Positions 24,966 to 33,645 of a stretch of DNA of 64,000 nucleotides are shown in pieces; positions within the stretch are counted from its first letter, which is position 1, and each line of letters begins with the position of its first letter. The notes beneath the pieces were generated by a model. That model had not been told where the DNA came from. It was given only the letters and a program-made list of their open reading frames with translations, and ran no database searches. This DNA is from Actinomadura xylanilytica (GTDB lineage Bacteria; Actinomycetota; Actinomycetes; Streptosporangiales; Streptosporangiaceae), in assembly GCF_030283145.1 (NCBI RefSeq), contig NZ_JASNWE010000001.1, positions 678,590-742,589 on the forward strand, written 5' to 3'. The position numbers were made by a program, and so were the translations under genes.

Positions 24966-25873
24966 GACTTCTTCAGCTTCTTCGGCTTCTTCGCAGTGAT
25001 CCAGGTCGCCGCCAGCACCAGCAGGCCGATGCCGATCAGCCATCCGACCAGGCCCTCCGACACCGGGCCGATGCGGCCCAGGCCGTTGCCGCCCGGGTTG
25101 GGCTCCTCACGCGTCTGGACCACGTAGGCGATGATCGCCTGCTTGTCCTGCTGGGTGAGGGTGGTGTCGTTGAACACCGGCATCGCCTGCGGGCCGGTCA
25201 GCATGGCCTCGTAGATCTGGGTGGGCGTGACGTCGCTCTTGTCGAGCGGCGGGGCGTACTTGCCGCCGGTCAGCGCGCCGCCCGAGCCGACGAAGCTGTG
25301 GCACTGCGCGCAGTTGGTGCGGAACAGCTTGCCGCCGACGGCCACGTCGCCCTTGGACGGGTCGGTGGCCGCCGCGGACGGCACCTCCGGCCCGCCGCCC
25401 AGCGAGGTGACGAAGGCGCGCAGGTCGGCCAGGTTCTTCTCCGCCTGGGCCTTCTGCTTCTCGGCCGCCTCCCGCTTCTCCGGCTCGGCGTAGTCGGTCT
25501 TGAGCTCGGTGTCGAAGGCCGGGATCGGCTTCTTGCGCGGCATCTGCGCGCCCGGGTTCATCGCGGGCATGCGGCCCGTGCTGACCTGGAAGTCGACCGA
25601 TGCGGCGCCCACCCCGAGCAGACTCGGTGCGATCGGCTTGCCCTTGGCGTCCTTGGTGCCCTCGGCGTTCAGCCCGTGGCAGCTCGCGCAGTTCTTGTTG
25701 AACAGCTCCTGGCCGTTCTTCAGATCCTGCGCGGCCTGGGCCGTGTTCTCCGCTTCGGCGCGGTCAGTCTGCGGCGAGAAGCCGGCGTAGATGACGCCGA
25801 TCGCCGCCAGGGCCGCCAGCACGACGGCGTAGCCCGCCCAGGGGCGCCGTCGCCATGCGGTGATCCTTTTCAC
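24962..25873 (-). CDS. qcrC: Dihaem cytochrome c subunit of the bc1 complex
   Basis: It passes electrons from the Rieske centre to cytochrome aa3 without a soluble cytochrome. Two CxxCH haem motifs are present (NCASCHG and NCAQCHS). An N-terminal membrane anchor (PWAGYAVVLAALAAIGVIYA) and a C-terminal anchor helix (LVGWLIGIGLLVLAATWITA) hold it in the membrane. I chose the GTG at 25873 (VKRITAW), which has GGGGA upstream and matches the short N-termini of relatives. An ATG at 25894 is the alternative. Confidence 0.95.
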   Translation of the reverse strand: MKRITAWRRRPWAGYAVVLAALAAIGVIYAGFSPQTDRAEAENTAQAAQDLKNGQELFNKNCASCHGLNAEGTKDAKGKPIAPSLLGVGAASVDFQVSTGRMPAMNPGAQMPRKKPIPAFDTELKTDYAEPEKREAAEKQKAQAEKNLADLRAFVTSLGGGPEVPSAAATDPSKGDVAVGGKLFRTNCAQCHSFVGSGGALTGGKYAPPLDKSDVTPTQIYEAMLTGPQAMPVFNDTTLTQQDKQAIIAYVVQTREEPNPGGNGLGRIGPVSEGLVGWLIGIGLLVLAATWITAKKPKKLKKS

Positions 25874-25922
25874 GGAAATCCCCGTTCGGGTCATGTCGTC
25901 AGGTAAGCGGGTGAGAAATCCT

Positions 25923-25940
25923 CTGGAGGCGAGCCTCCAG
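25923..25940. promoter_or_regulatory. Inverted repeat between ctaE and qcrC
   Basis: CTGGAGGC GA GCCTCCAG forms a perfect 8-bp inverted repeat with a 2-bp centre. It lies about 50 bp upstream of qcrC and 27 bp after ctaE. It may be an operator, a processing site or a weak attenuator. Confidence 0.4.
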
Positions 25941-25966
25941 CCTCCGGGCCGGGCCCGGCGGGCGGA

Positions 25967-26632
25967 TCACAGGTCGAGCAGGTAGATGGTCGCGAACAGG
26001 CCGATCCAGACCACGTCCACGAAATGCCAGTAGTACGACACGACGATCGCGCTCGTCGCCTGCTCATGGGTCCAGCGTTTCGCGGCGTAGGTGCGGCCCA
26101 GCACGAACAGGAAGGCGATCAGCCCGCCGATGACGTGCAGGCCGTGGAAGCCGGTGGTCAGGTAGAAGACCGAGCCGTACGCGGCCGAGGAGAGCGTGAG
26201 GCCCTCCTCCTGGACCAGCGAGAAGTACTCGTAGCCCTGGCCGAGGACGAAGTAGAGGCCCATGAGGAACGACAGCACGTACCACTCGCGCAGTCCCCAC
26301 CGCCGGAAGTCGAGCAGCCCGCCGTCCCGGCCGACCTTGCCGGCCTCGGCCTTGAACACGCCCAGCTGGCAGGTCACCGAGGACAGGACCAGGACGGTGG
26401 TGTTCACGGCGGAGAGCGGGACGTTGAGGGCGGCGCCCGGCCAGGAGTCGTGCCCGTGCTGGCCGATCGTCACCGAGCGGATCGTGAAGTACATCGCGAA
26501 CAGGGCCGCGAAGAACATCAGCTCGGACGACAGCCAGACGATCGTCCCCACACTGACGAGATTGGGACGGTTCGCCCGAACGTGAGGTGGAGGTGTTGTC
26601 TCTATCGCGGATGCTGTTGCCACGGGCAGCAT
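25967..26632 (-). CDS. ctaE: Cytochrome c oxidase subunit III
   Basis: A five-helix membrane subunit of the aa3 oxidase that stabilises subunit I. The 221 residues show the family blocks [33 protein letters not shown] and [14 protein letters not shown]. As in other actinobacteria it sits upstream of qcrCAB rather than with ctaCD. Start is the ATG at 26632; a GTG at 26623 is also possible, and neither has a good ribosome-binding site. Confidence 0.95.
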   Translation of the reverse strand: MLPVATASAIETTPPPHVRANRPNLVSVGTIVWLSSELMFFAALFAMYFTIRSVTIGQHGHDSWPGAALNVPLSAVNTTVLVLSSVTCQLGVFKAEAGKVGRDGGLLDFRRWGLREWYVLSFLMGLYFVLGQGYEYFSLVQEEGLTLSSAAYGSVFYLTTGFHGLHVIGGLIAFLFVLGRTYAAKRWTHEQATSAIVVSYYWHFVDVVWIGLFATIYLLDL

Positions 26633-26892
26633 TATTACGTCACTGGTTCACTCACCGACGCATGACCCCCCTTCTGGAGTTCCCGAGCGTGTCCCGGGAA
26701 CGCCTCTGGAGGCACTCCAGGTAACACTGGATCGCCTGCGGACCAGGGGTTCTAGCACGTTCGGCGGGCAATTTCCGGATCGGCCCGCCGCGCGACACCC
26801 CCGGGGCACGGTTCGGACACGGTCCGGACACGCCCGCGCGAGCCGCTCGCACCCGGTCCTTACCGCGTCTCGTGCGCGGGGTCCCGACCGGG
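26633..26892. other. Divergent intergenic region between ctaE and the receiver gene
   Basis: About 260 bp with no coding frame. It holds an inverted repeat GTTCCCG (26679-26685) and CGGGAAC (26695-26701), about 50 bp before ctaE, in a place suited to control of ctaE-qcrCAB. I see no Rex-type site. Confidence 0.4.
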
Positions 26893-26898
26893 TAGCCT
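26893..26898 (+). promoter_or_regulatory. -10 element of a leaderless receiver-gene mRNA
   Basis: TAGCCT ends 8 nt before the ATG at 26907; no ribosome-binding site lies between. Confidence 0.45.
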
Positions 26899-26906
26899 TC
26901 TCTGCC

Positions 26907-27332
26907 ATGAGCAGCACCACCCCGGACAGCCCGATGAAGGTTCTCGTCTACAGCGACGACGCGAACACTCGCGCCCAGATCCGGCTCGCGATCGGGCGCC
27001 GGCCCGCCGCCGACCTCCCCCCGGTCGAGTACGTCGAGGTCGCCACCCAGGCCGCGGTGGTGGAGCGGCTCGACGCGGGCGGCATCGAGGTCGCCGTCGT
27101 CGACGGCGAGGCCCAGCCCGCCGGCGGGCTCGGCGTCTGCCGCCAGGCCAAGGACGAGGTCTTCGACTGCCCGCCGATGCTGGCGATCATCGCCCGCCGC
27201 GACGACGGCTGGCTGGCCACCTGGTCCCGCGCCGACGCCGTGGTGAGCCTGCCGCTCGACCCGATGGCCGTGGCCACCGCGGTCGCCGGGCTGATGCGCT
27301 GGCGCACGGAGAACCGCCTTCCGGCCCTCTAG
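26907..27332 (+). CDS. Stand-alone, degenerate receiver-domain protein
   Basis: A 141-residue protein with the fold pattern of a response-regulator receiver and no output domain. The acidic pair (YSDDANTR) and a central Asp (VVDGEAQP) are kept. The conserved Lys of the KP motif is replaced (VSLPLDPM), so normal phosphorylation signalling is doubtful. A similar gene stands beside the respiratory genes in streptomycetes, as I recall. It is divergent from ctaE and upstream of trpD. Confidence 0.75.
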   Translation: MSSTTPDSPMKVLVYSDDANTRAQIRLAIGRRPAADLPPVEYVEVATQAAVVERLDAGGIEVAVVDGEAQPAGGLGVCRQAKDEVFDCPPMLAIIARRDDGWLATWSRADAVVSLPLDPMAVATAVAGLMRWRTENRLPAL

Positions 27333-27428
27333 ACCTGCTCGCCGGGGGCGCGGGGTGGGCCCCCGTCCGAGGGCCCCGGCCGAACCGGCCCCGCCGTCCC
27401 CGAGGACCCACCTCACCCTGGGGGACAC

Positions 27429-28478
27429 ATGGATGCCCGAACGACCTGGCCCGCCCTGCTCAACGCCCTGCTCGGCGGCGAGTCGCTGTCCAGCACCGAC
27501 ACCGCCTGGGCGATGAACCGGATCATGACGGGCGAGGCCACCGACGTGCAGATCGCGGGCTTCGCCGTGGCCATGCGCGCCAAGGGCGAGACCGTCGCCG
27601 AGATGGCCGGGCTCGCCGGCGGGATGATGGACAACGCCACCCCGATCGAGGTCACCGGCCGGATCGCCGACCTGGTCGGCACCGGCGGCGACCAGGCGCA
27701 CACCGTCAACATCTCCACGATGGCCGCGGTGGTCGGCGCCGCCGCCGGCGTCAAGGTGGTCAAGCACGGCAACCGCGCCGCGTCGTCCTCGTGCGGCGCC
27801 GCCGACCTGCTGGAGGGCCTCGGCGTCGCGATCGACCTGCCGCCCGAGCGCACCGCGCGGGTCGCCGAGGAGACCGGCATCACCTTCTGCTTCGCGCCGC
27901 TGTTCCACCCGGCGCTGCGGTACGCGGCCACGACGCGCAGCGAGCTCGGCACCCCCACGGTGTTCAACTTCCTCGGCCCGCTGACTAACCCGGCCCGGCC
28001 CGCCGCCCAGGCGGTGGGGGTGTTCCACCCGAGGATGGCCGGGATCATCGCGGGCGTGTTCGCCGAGCGGGGCTGCTCGTCCCTGGTGTTCCGCGGCGAC
28101 GACGGCCTGGACGAGCTGACCACCACCGGCACGTCCACCGTGTGGGTGGTCCGCGACGGCACCTCGACCGAGACCGCGTTCGACCCGTCCGACCTGGGCA
28201 TCCCGCCGGCCAAGCCGGAGGACCTGCGCGGCGCCGACGCCGCCTTCAACGGCCGGGTGGCACGCGAGGTCTTCGCCGGGCGGCCCGGCCCCGTGCGCGA
28301 CATGGTGCTGCTGAACGCCGCCGCGCTCATCACCGCCTACGACGGCACGCCGCCCGCCGGCGAGCTGACCGCCGCGCTGGGCGCCGCGTACGCGCGGGCG
28401 GCCGAGGCGGTCGACTCCGGCGCCGCGGAGGCGCTGCTCGCCCGCTGGATCGAGGTGTCGCAGGCGCTCAGGCCGTGA
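27429..28478 (+). CDS. trpD: Anthranilate phosphoribosyltransferase
   Basis: The second step of tryptophan synthesis: it joins anthranilate to phosphoribosyl pyrophosphate. The 349 residues carry the PRPP loop [14 protein letters not shown], the [18 protein letters not shown] segment and the [10 protein letters not shown] block. The active-site DDGLDE motif is also visible. It stands alone, away from other trp genes, as in Streptomyces next to qcr genes. ATG follows a GGGGGAC ribosome-binding site. Confidence 0.96.
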   Translation: MDARTTWPALLNALLGGESLSSTDTAWAMNRIMTGEATDVQIAGFAVAMRAKGETVAEMAGLAGGMMDNATPIEVTGRIADLVGTGGDQAHTVNISTMAAVVGAAAGVKVVKHGNRAASSSCGAADLLEGLGVAIDLPPERTARVAEETGITFCFAPLFHPALRYAATTRSELGTPTVFNFLGPLTNPARPAAQAVGVFHPRMAGIIAGVFAERGCSSLVFRGDDGLDELTTTGTSTVWVVRDGTSTETAFDPSDLGIPPAKPEDLRGADAAFNGRVAREVFAGRPGPVRDMVLLNAAALITAYDGTPPAGELTAALGAAYARAAEAVDSGAAEALLARWIEVSQALRP

Positions 28479-28584
28479 GGGAGTCGAGCCGCTCGGTGAC
28501 GCGCCGCAGCACCGAGCGCTCGTCCCGCCCGTCCCGGCGCCGCTCCACCGGCCCAGCCTGCGACATTTCGGACGAATGCGTCAT
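28468..28584 (-). CDS. Possible 38-residue protein convergent with trpD
   Basis: A short frame with coding-like third positions ([20 protein letters not shown]). It starts with ATG at 28584 and overlaps the end of trpD by 11 bp. AGGT lies in front of the ATG. There is no recognised relative and it may be chance. Confidence 0.25.
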   Translation of the reverse strand: MTHSSEMSQAGPVERRRDGRDERSVLRRVTERLDSLTA

Positions 28585-28624
28585 TGGACCTGGTACCGGA
28601 CGTCCGGCCGGGCGATGCTCGGAT

Positions 28625-28856
28625 CGTGGACGATCTCTATGAATCCGCCTGGCTGTGCGGAGGGCCGGGCCGGGTGGCGCTGGTCGCGCTGGTCGCACTG
28701 AGCCGGGACGGCCGGATCACGATCTCTTCGGAACGGCACCGCGTGGACGCCGTCCGGCGACCCCGTGGAGCGGGCGGCCCTCAGGGCGATCCCGCACACC
28801 GGTCTCCTGCTGGGCCCCGCCCTGCAGAGACCGGCGGTCAGTACATGGCCTCGGAC
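28625..28856 (+). pseudogene. Remnant of a TIGR04222-type gene
   Basis: From a GTG at 28625 the frame reads DDLYESAWLCGGPGRVALVA, then LVALSRDGRITISSERHRVDAV, the pattern of the TIGR04222 domain (ELAYLAGGPRRV type). The next family block, DPVERAALRAIP, continues in a different frame after about 28759. Dropping one base near GTCCGGC would join the two. The usual membrane part is missing. This looks like a decayed copy; the family assignment is from memory of its motif. Confidence 0.5.
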
Positions 28857-28948
28857 ACCGACGACTCCTCCGGCGGCCTCTGAGCCCTCCCGGCCCAGCG
28901 GGGCGACGGCCGGTGGCCTCGGGCCTCGGGCCTCGGGCTCGGAACGGC

Positions 28949-29236
28949 TCAGCCGGCGTCGGGGAGGCCGAGCGAGAACGCGACCTCCAGATCGTGCTGG
29001 GAGTAGGTGCGGAAGGCGATGTGGGTCTCGGTGTCGACGATGCCGGGGATCTTGTTGATGCGGCCCGGGATCACGTCGTTGAGCTCCTCGTGCCGGCGGA
29101 CCCGGATCATCGCCATCAGGTCGTGCGCGCCGGTGATGGAGTAGACCTCGCTGACCCCGTCGAGGGCGGCGATCGTCTCGGCCACCTCATGGATGCTCGC
29201 GACATCCGCCTTGACGAACACGATCGCGGTGACCAC
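28949..29236 (-). CDS. Stand-alone RAM domain (Lrp/AsnC ligand-binding) protein
   Basis: A 95-residue protein equal to the ligand-binding domain of Lrp/AsnC regulators without the DNA-binding part. It has the beta-alpha pattern FVKADVASIHEVAETIAALDGVSEVYSITGAHD. Such proteins form ring-like oligomers that bind amino acids. The GTG at 29236 has GGGAGGA 5 bp upstream; a GTG further out (29260) lacks one. Streptomyces carries a similar gene next to its rhomboid gene. Confidence 0.85.
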   Translation of the reverse strand: MVTAIVFVKADVASIHEVAETIAALDGVSEVYSITGAHDLMAMIRVRRHEELNDVIPGRINKIPGIVDTETHIAFRTYSQHDLEVAFSLGLPDAG

Positions 29237-29290
29237 AGCGTCCTCCCGAAGATAGATCACCTCAGACTCTACCCAGGGCCGCCCGCGCCC

Positions 29291-30040
29291 TCAGCCGCGG
29301 CTGAGGGCCACGGCCCCGCGCACCGGACCCGCCCGCCGCGCCAGCAGCGCGAACAGCATGCCGGCGGCGAAGCCGTAGATGTGGGCGGTGTAGGCGACGT
29401 TGCTCTCGTCGTCGCCCAGGGAGAGCCACTGGAGGACGAACCAGTAGCCCAGCACCACCCAGACCGGCAGCCGGACCACGATCACCGGCGGGACGAAGCT
29501 GACGATCCGGCCGCGGGGGTTGAGCACCAGGCAGGCGCCCATCACGCCGGCGATCGCCCCGGACGCGCCGAGCAGCGGCACCTCCGAGCCGGGCGAGGTG
29601 TAGGCGAACCCGTACACCGCGACCAGCCCGAACAGCAGGTAGCTGAGCAGGAAGCGCCAGCGTCCGAGCCGGTCCTCGACCCCCATGCCGACCACGAACA
29701 GCGCCACCAGGTTGCCCAGCAGGTGCAGGGCGCCCGAGTGCAGGAACATCGAGGTGAACGCCGACGTCCAGGGTGCCTTGTGGAAGGCCGCGGGGCCGCA
29801 CTCGCCGGCGATCTCGGCGGGCAGCGGCTGCTGCTCGGCGCTGGTGAGCTCCTTCGGCACCGCGCCGTACTGGTAGGTGAAGTGGGCCGTCCTGCACTCG
29901 CGGGCCCCGCTGCCGCCGTACCAGGTCGCGAAGCTGGACATCGGGGTGAGCAGGAAGACCACGACGTTGGCCGCCACCAGCAGGTAGGTGATCCATGGCA
30001 CCCGCCGCGTGGGCTGGCTGTCATAGAGGGGCAGGGCCAT
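29291..30040 (-). CDS. Rhomboid-family intramembrane serine protease
   Basis: A 249-residue membrane protease. Catalytic Ser160 is in GASGAIAG and catalytic His220 in HIYGFAAG. The loop-1 type segment HSGALHLLGNLVALF is present. A soluble insertion with two cysteines (about 45-85) follows the first helix. Substrates are unknown. ATG has GGAGGGG in the preceding bases. Confidence 0.9.
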   Translation of the reverse strand: MALPLYDSQPTRRVPWITYLLVAANVVVFLLTPMSSFATWYGGSGARECRTAHFTYQYGAVPKELTSAEQQPLPAEIAGECGPAAFHKAPWTSAFTSMFLHSGALHLLGNLVALFVVGMGVEDRLGRWRFLLSYLLFGLVAVYGFAYTSPGSEVPLLGASGAIAGVMGACLVLNPRGRIVSFVPPVIVVRLPVWVVLGYWFVLQWLSLGDDESNVAYTAHIYGFAAGMLFALLARRAGPVRGAVALSRG

Positions 30041-30079
30041 GAAGGAGGGGTCCTCACCGATTCGCCGGATTTTTCCCGA

Positions 30080-31858
30080 TCACCTTAGTGGCCGAGCCGC
30101 TCCCTGATCTCCCGGATCGGGTGCCACGTAGGCGTTGTCGATGCGGCGGCGCAGCCCTTCGGCGCCGTGGGCGGGGCAGCTCCAGACGCCGTCGACCTCG
30201 ACCAGCCGCACGCCCGGCGCGTCGAGCCAGCGGAGCACGCACTCCATCTCCTCGGCGGTGGCGCCCCCGGCCGGGCCGGGACCGGGCGGCACGCCGCCCG
30301 GTGCTCCCCCGGCGGGCGCGAAGACGGTCTCGGCGGTGGCGATGAGCGCGTCGACGTAGGGACGGGGGTGCGCGTGCGGCGGGATCGTCCCGGCCGCGGC
30401 GAGCCTGCCGAACCGCACCACCGACAGCTCCCAGCCGCCGTCGAACGCGGGCCTGGCCGCGACGAGCTGGGAGCAGCCGGCCAGCGCGGCGAGCCGCTGC
30501 CCGCGCGCCGCGGCGCGGACGAACGCGGCCAGCCGGTCGCGTTCGGCGGCGGCCTCCTCGTAGCGCAGCTCGGACACGAGCCGGTCGATGCGGGCCTGCG
30601 CCGCCGCCACGACCGGCCGCACGTCGCCGCGCATGACCGACCGGGCGGCGGCCGTGTGCAGCGCGTACGCCTCTTCGGGCTCGCGGCCGTCGCAGGGCGC
30701 GCCGCACCGGCCGAGATCGGCGAGCGCGCAGGCACGGGCCCGGCCGCGCTCGATCAGCCGGAGCGTGAGCCGCTGGGTGCACTGCCGCAGCGGGACGGCC
30801 TCGTGCAGCGCCGCGCGGGCGTCCTCGGCCTGCTGCCGGGACGACATCGGCCCGAGGTACACCGCGCCGTCGTCGCGGCACTCGCGCACGATGGACAGCC
30901 GCGGGAACGGCTCGACGGTGAGCTTCATCCAGATGGCCCGCTCGGGGAACTTCGAGCGCCGGTTGTAGCGCGGCTTGTACGCGGCGATCAGGCGCAGCTC
31001 GCGGACCTCGGCCTCGAGCCCGGTGGCGCACACGATGGTGCGGACGCGCTCGGCCAGGCCGACCATCTCACGGACCCGCCGGCGGGTCTCCGAGCCGGTG
31101 AAGTAGGCGCGCACCCGGGACCGCAGGTCGCCGCTCTTGCCGACGTAGAGCGCCTCGCCGCCGGGATCCTCGAACAGGTAGACGCCGGGGGCGCTCGGCA
31201 CGTCGTCGGCGAGGTGCCGCTTGCGGCGCTGCTCGGGCGTGGGCGCCTTGGCGAACCCGCGCAGCTCCTCGAGCGTGGTGACGCCGAACGAGCCGATGCG
31301 CTCGATCAGGCCGTGCAGCACGTCGACGGTGGCGCGGGCGTCGGCGAGCGCCCGGTGCGTCGGCTCGGTGGCGGCGCGGAAGAACCGGGCCAGCGTGCCC
31401 AGTTTGCAGTTGGGGACCTCGTCCCTGCCCAGCACCCGGCGTGCCAGGTCGACGGTGTCGACGATGGGGAAGGCGGGCCAGGCGTAGCCGCTCGCCGCGC
31501 AGGCGGCCTTGAGGAAGCCGATGTCGAACGGGGCGTTGTGCGCGACGAGCACGCTGCCGCGGGCGAACTCCAGGAACGCCGGCAGCACCGCTTCCATCCG
31601 GGGCGCGGCCGTCACCATAGTCTGGGTGATGCCGGTGAGCGCGGTGATGAACGGCGGGATCGGGCCGCCCGGGTCGACGAGCGTGCCGAAGTGGCCGAGC
31701 TCGGCGCCGCCGCGCACCTTGACCGCGCCGATCTCGGTGATGGCCGACTCGGCCGGGGAGCCGCCGGTGGTCTCCAGGTCGACGACCACGAAGGTGACGC
31801 CGGCGAGCGGCGTGCCGAGATCGTCGAGGGTCCCCTGGACGCCGTGTGCAGCGGTCAT
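30080..31858 (-). CDS. DEDDh exonuclease fused to GIY-YIG nuclease domain
   Basis: A 592-residue two-nuclease protein. The N-terminal domain is a DnaQ-like 3'-5' exonuclease with VVDLETTGG, VAHNAPFD and HRALADARAT. The middle has a GIY-YIG domain (PGVYLFEDPGG, then LYVGKSGDLRSRVRAYF) of the UvrC/Cho type. A UvrC-like Cys-containing stretch (RCGAPCDG) follows. This fusion is known from actinobacteria, including Mycobacterium tuberculosis Rv2191, and is thought to act in DNA repair. The start is ATG at 31858; an upstream in-frame GTG is not supported. Confidence 0.92.
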   Translation of the reverse strand: MTAAHGVQGTLDDLGTPLAGVTFVVVDLETTGGSPAESAITEIGAVKVRGGAELGHFGTLVDPGGPIPPFITALTGITQTMVTAAPRMEAVLPAFLEFARGSVLVAHNAPFDIGFLKAACAASGYAWPAFPIVDTVDLARRVLGRDEVPNCKLGTLARFFRAATEPTHRALADARATVDVLHGLIERIGSFGVTTLEELRGFAKAPTPEQRRKRHLADDVPSAPGVYLFEDPGGEALYVGKSGDLRSRVRAYFTGSETRRRVREMVGLAERVRTIVCATGLEAEVRELRLIAAYKPRYNRRSKFPERAIWMKLTVEPFPRLSIVRECRDDGAVYLGPMSSRQQAEDARAALHEAVPLRQCTQRLTLRLIERGRARACALADLGRCGAPCDGREPEEAYALHTAAARSVMRGDVRPVVAAAQARIDRLVSELRYEEAAAERDRLAAFVRAAARGQRLAALAGCSQLVAARPAFDGGWELSVVRFGRLAAAGTIPPHAHPRPYVDALIATAETVFAPAGGAPGGVPPGPGPAGGATAEEMECVLRWLDAPGVRLVEVDGVWSCPAHGAEGLRRRIDNAYVAPDPGDQGAARPLR

Positions 31859-32040
31859 GCCGTGACCGTAGAGCACCCCACCGACAGAGTGCCGCCCCGC
31901 TAGGGTGGTCGCGGCGCCGGGGCGTCCCATCGGGCGGGGGCCGCCGGGGACGTCCCGTCGGGAGCGCGGCGCTCTCCCGGCCGATCGCGCGTCATGCCCG
32001 GCACCGCCCCGCCGGTCATCGCGCGTTCACACTGGTTAAG

Positions 32041-33429
32041 GTGCGTGCCACTCGGGAAGAGACGACGCACCGGCAGCGGCCTTGGGAGGAGCGGATCATC
32101 GACAGCGGCCCGGAAGAGGCGGAGCGACCGTCCCGCCCCCTGCCCGAGGCGGTCCGCCAGGGTGTGGTGGAGGCCGCCGCCGAGCTGATCGGCGCGCTTC
32201 CGCACGACGAGGTCCCGGCGCCACTGCGCCCGTTCGCCCGGTTCGAGCGGCGCAAGCGCGCCAAGCTCGCCGGGCATCCGATCGCGGCGCTGCTGGAGAA
32301 GGACGACGCGTTCCGGCTGCGGGCCGCCGGGCCGCTGCGCGAGGCGCAGCCCGAGCTGGTGGAGGCGGTCGAGTCCCGCGACGTCCCGCCGGCGGCCGAT
32401 CCGGTCACGGTCGCGGTCATCGCCTACCTGCTTCGGCCGCGGGGCTGGACGGGGCTGGTCGAGGCGGCCCGCGAGGAGCTGGAGCGGTCCGCGAGCGCCT
32501 CCGAGGAGGAGGCCGCCGAACGCCGCATCGCCGAGCTGCGCGACGAGGTGGCCGCCGCCCGCGCCGCGCGCGCGGGCGAGCTGGAGAAGCTGCGCGGCGA
32601 GCTGCGCGACAGCAAGGCCGAGGTGTCCGAGCTGCGCCGCAAGCTGCACGAGGCCCGGACGAAGGCCAAGTCCGCCCAGGACCGGGCCGAGTCGCTGGCC
32701 GTCGACACCGCGCGGGACCTGGCCGCGGCCCGCGACTCGACCGCCGCGGCCGACAAGGAGATGCGCCGGCTGCGGGGCCGGCTCGGGCAGGCCGAGGCGG
32801 CGGCCGAGGCCGCCCGGCGAGCCTCCCGGGAGGGCCGCAACGTCGACGACGTCCGGCTGCGGATGCTGCTCGACACCCTGGTGGACGCCGCGCAGGGCGT
32901 CCGGCGCGAGCTGGCCCTGCCGTCCACGATCGCCCGGCCGGCCGACGCGGTCGGCGCGGTCGAGCCCGGCAAGCAGGCGCACCGCGCGCTGCCGGGCCGG
33001 GCACTGTCCGACAGCGACCCGCAGCTCCTGGAGCGGCTGCTGACGCTGCCGCAGGTGCATCTGGTGATCGACGGCTACAACGTCACCAAGACCGGCTACG
33101 GCGAGCTGCCGCTGGCCGACCAGCGCACCCGGCTGCTGTCGGGCCTCGGCGGGCTGGCCGCGCAGACCAGGGCCGAGGTCACCTGCGTGTTCGACGGCGC
33201 CGAGCTGGACACCCCGGTCGCGATCGCGGCGCCGCGCGGCGTGCGGGTGCTGTTCAGCCATCCCGGGCAGACCGCCGACGAGCTGATCGGGGAGCTGGTG
33301 CGGGCCGAGCCGCCCGGCCGGGCCGTGGTGGTGGTCTCCGCCGACCGTGAGGTCGCCGACGCGGCCCGGCGGGCCGGGGCCAGGCCCGCGCCCTCCACGC
33401 TGCTGCTGCGCCGGCTGGGACGTTCCTAG
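32041..33429 (+). CDS. NYN-domain RNase-like protein with coiled coil
   Basis: A protein of up to 462 residues. An N-terminal helical domain (LPEAVRQGVVEAAAELIGAL, FARFERRKRAKLAGHP) precedes a long coiled coil (about residues 145-275, Glu/Arg/Ala heptads). A C-terminal NYN (PIN-like) domain has VHLVIDGYNVTKTGYG, VTCVFDGAE and VVVSADREVADAARRAG. These supply the acidic residues of the metal site. An RNA-processing role is inferred. The only standard in-frame start is GTG at 32041, but the best ribosome-binding site (GGGAGGAG, 32084-32091) lies 57 nt downstream ahead of two ATC codons. Confidence 0.85.
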   Translation: MRATREETTHRQRPWEERIIDSGPEEAERPSRPLPEAVRQGVVEAAAELIGALPHDEVPAPLRPFARFERRKRAKLAGHPIAALLEKDDAFRLRAAGPLREAQPELVEAVESRDVPPAADPVTVAVIAYLLRPRGWTGLVEAAREELERSASASEEEAAERRIAELRDEVAAARAARAGELEKLRGELRDSKAEVSELRRKLHEARTKAKSAQDRAESLAVDTARDLAAARDSTAAADKEMRRLRGRLGQAEAAAEAARRASREGRNVDDVRLRMLLDTLVDAAQGVRRELALPSTIARPADAVGAVEPGKQAHRALPGRALSDSDPQLLERLLTLPQVHLVIDGYNVTKTGYGELPLADQRTRLLSGLGGLAAQTRAEVTCVFDGAELDTPVAIAAPRGVRVLFSHPGQTADELIGELVRAEPPGRAVVVVSADREVADAARRAGARPAPSTLLLRRLGRS

Positions 33430-33587
33430 GACCTTTAGCGGGCTTGTCCTGGGCTTCCACCCGTCCGCGGGCCCGGCGCCGCCCCCGTCCGCCGCCGGCT
33501 CCGGGGGCCGGATCGCCGCACTTCGTGATCTTGTCCTCACGCAAAGTGGGTATTCAGCCGAGAACCAGTGCAAGAGTGACGAACCAG

Positions 33588-33616
33588 TTGTGACCGGTGT
33601 GGCCCCTCGCTAATGT
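33588..33616 (+). promoter_or_regulatory. Promoter of the first NlpC/P60 gene
   Basis: A -35 box TTGTGA (33588-33593) and a -10 box TAATGT (33611-33616) are separated by 17 bp. The ATG at 33646 follows about 30 nt later behind GAGAGGGG. Unlike the next two hydrolase genes, this leader is too short for a riboswitch. Confidence 0.6.
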
Positions 33617-33645
33617 CACCGCTGACGTCTTGGATGAGAGGGGCG

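Noticed and set aside
25923..26701. Rex-type redox operator upstream of ctaE or qcrC
   Set aside because: I looked for a TTGTGAA-N4-TTCACAA type site and found only unrelated inverted repeats.
28914..28940. A CCTCGGG repeat run before the RAM-domain gene
   Set aside because: Four short low-complexity units in GC-rich intergenic DNA; no structure or motif supports a function.
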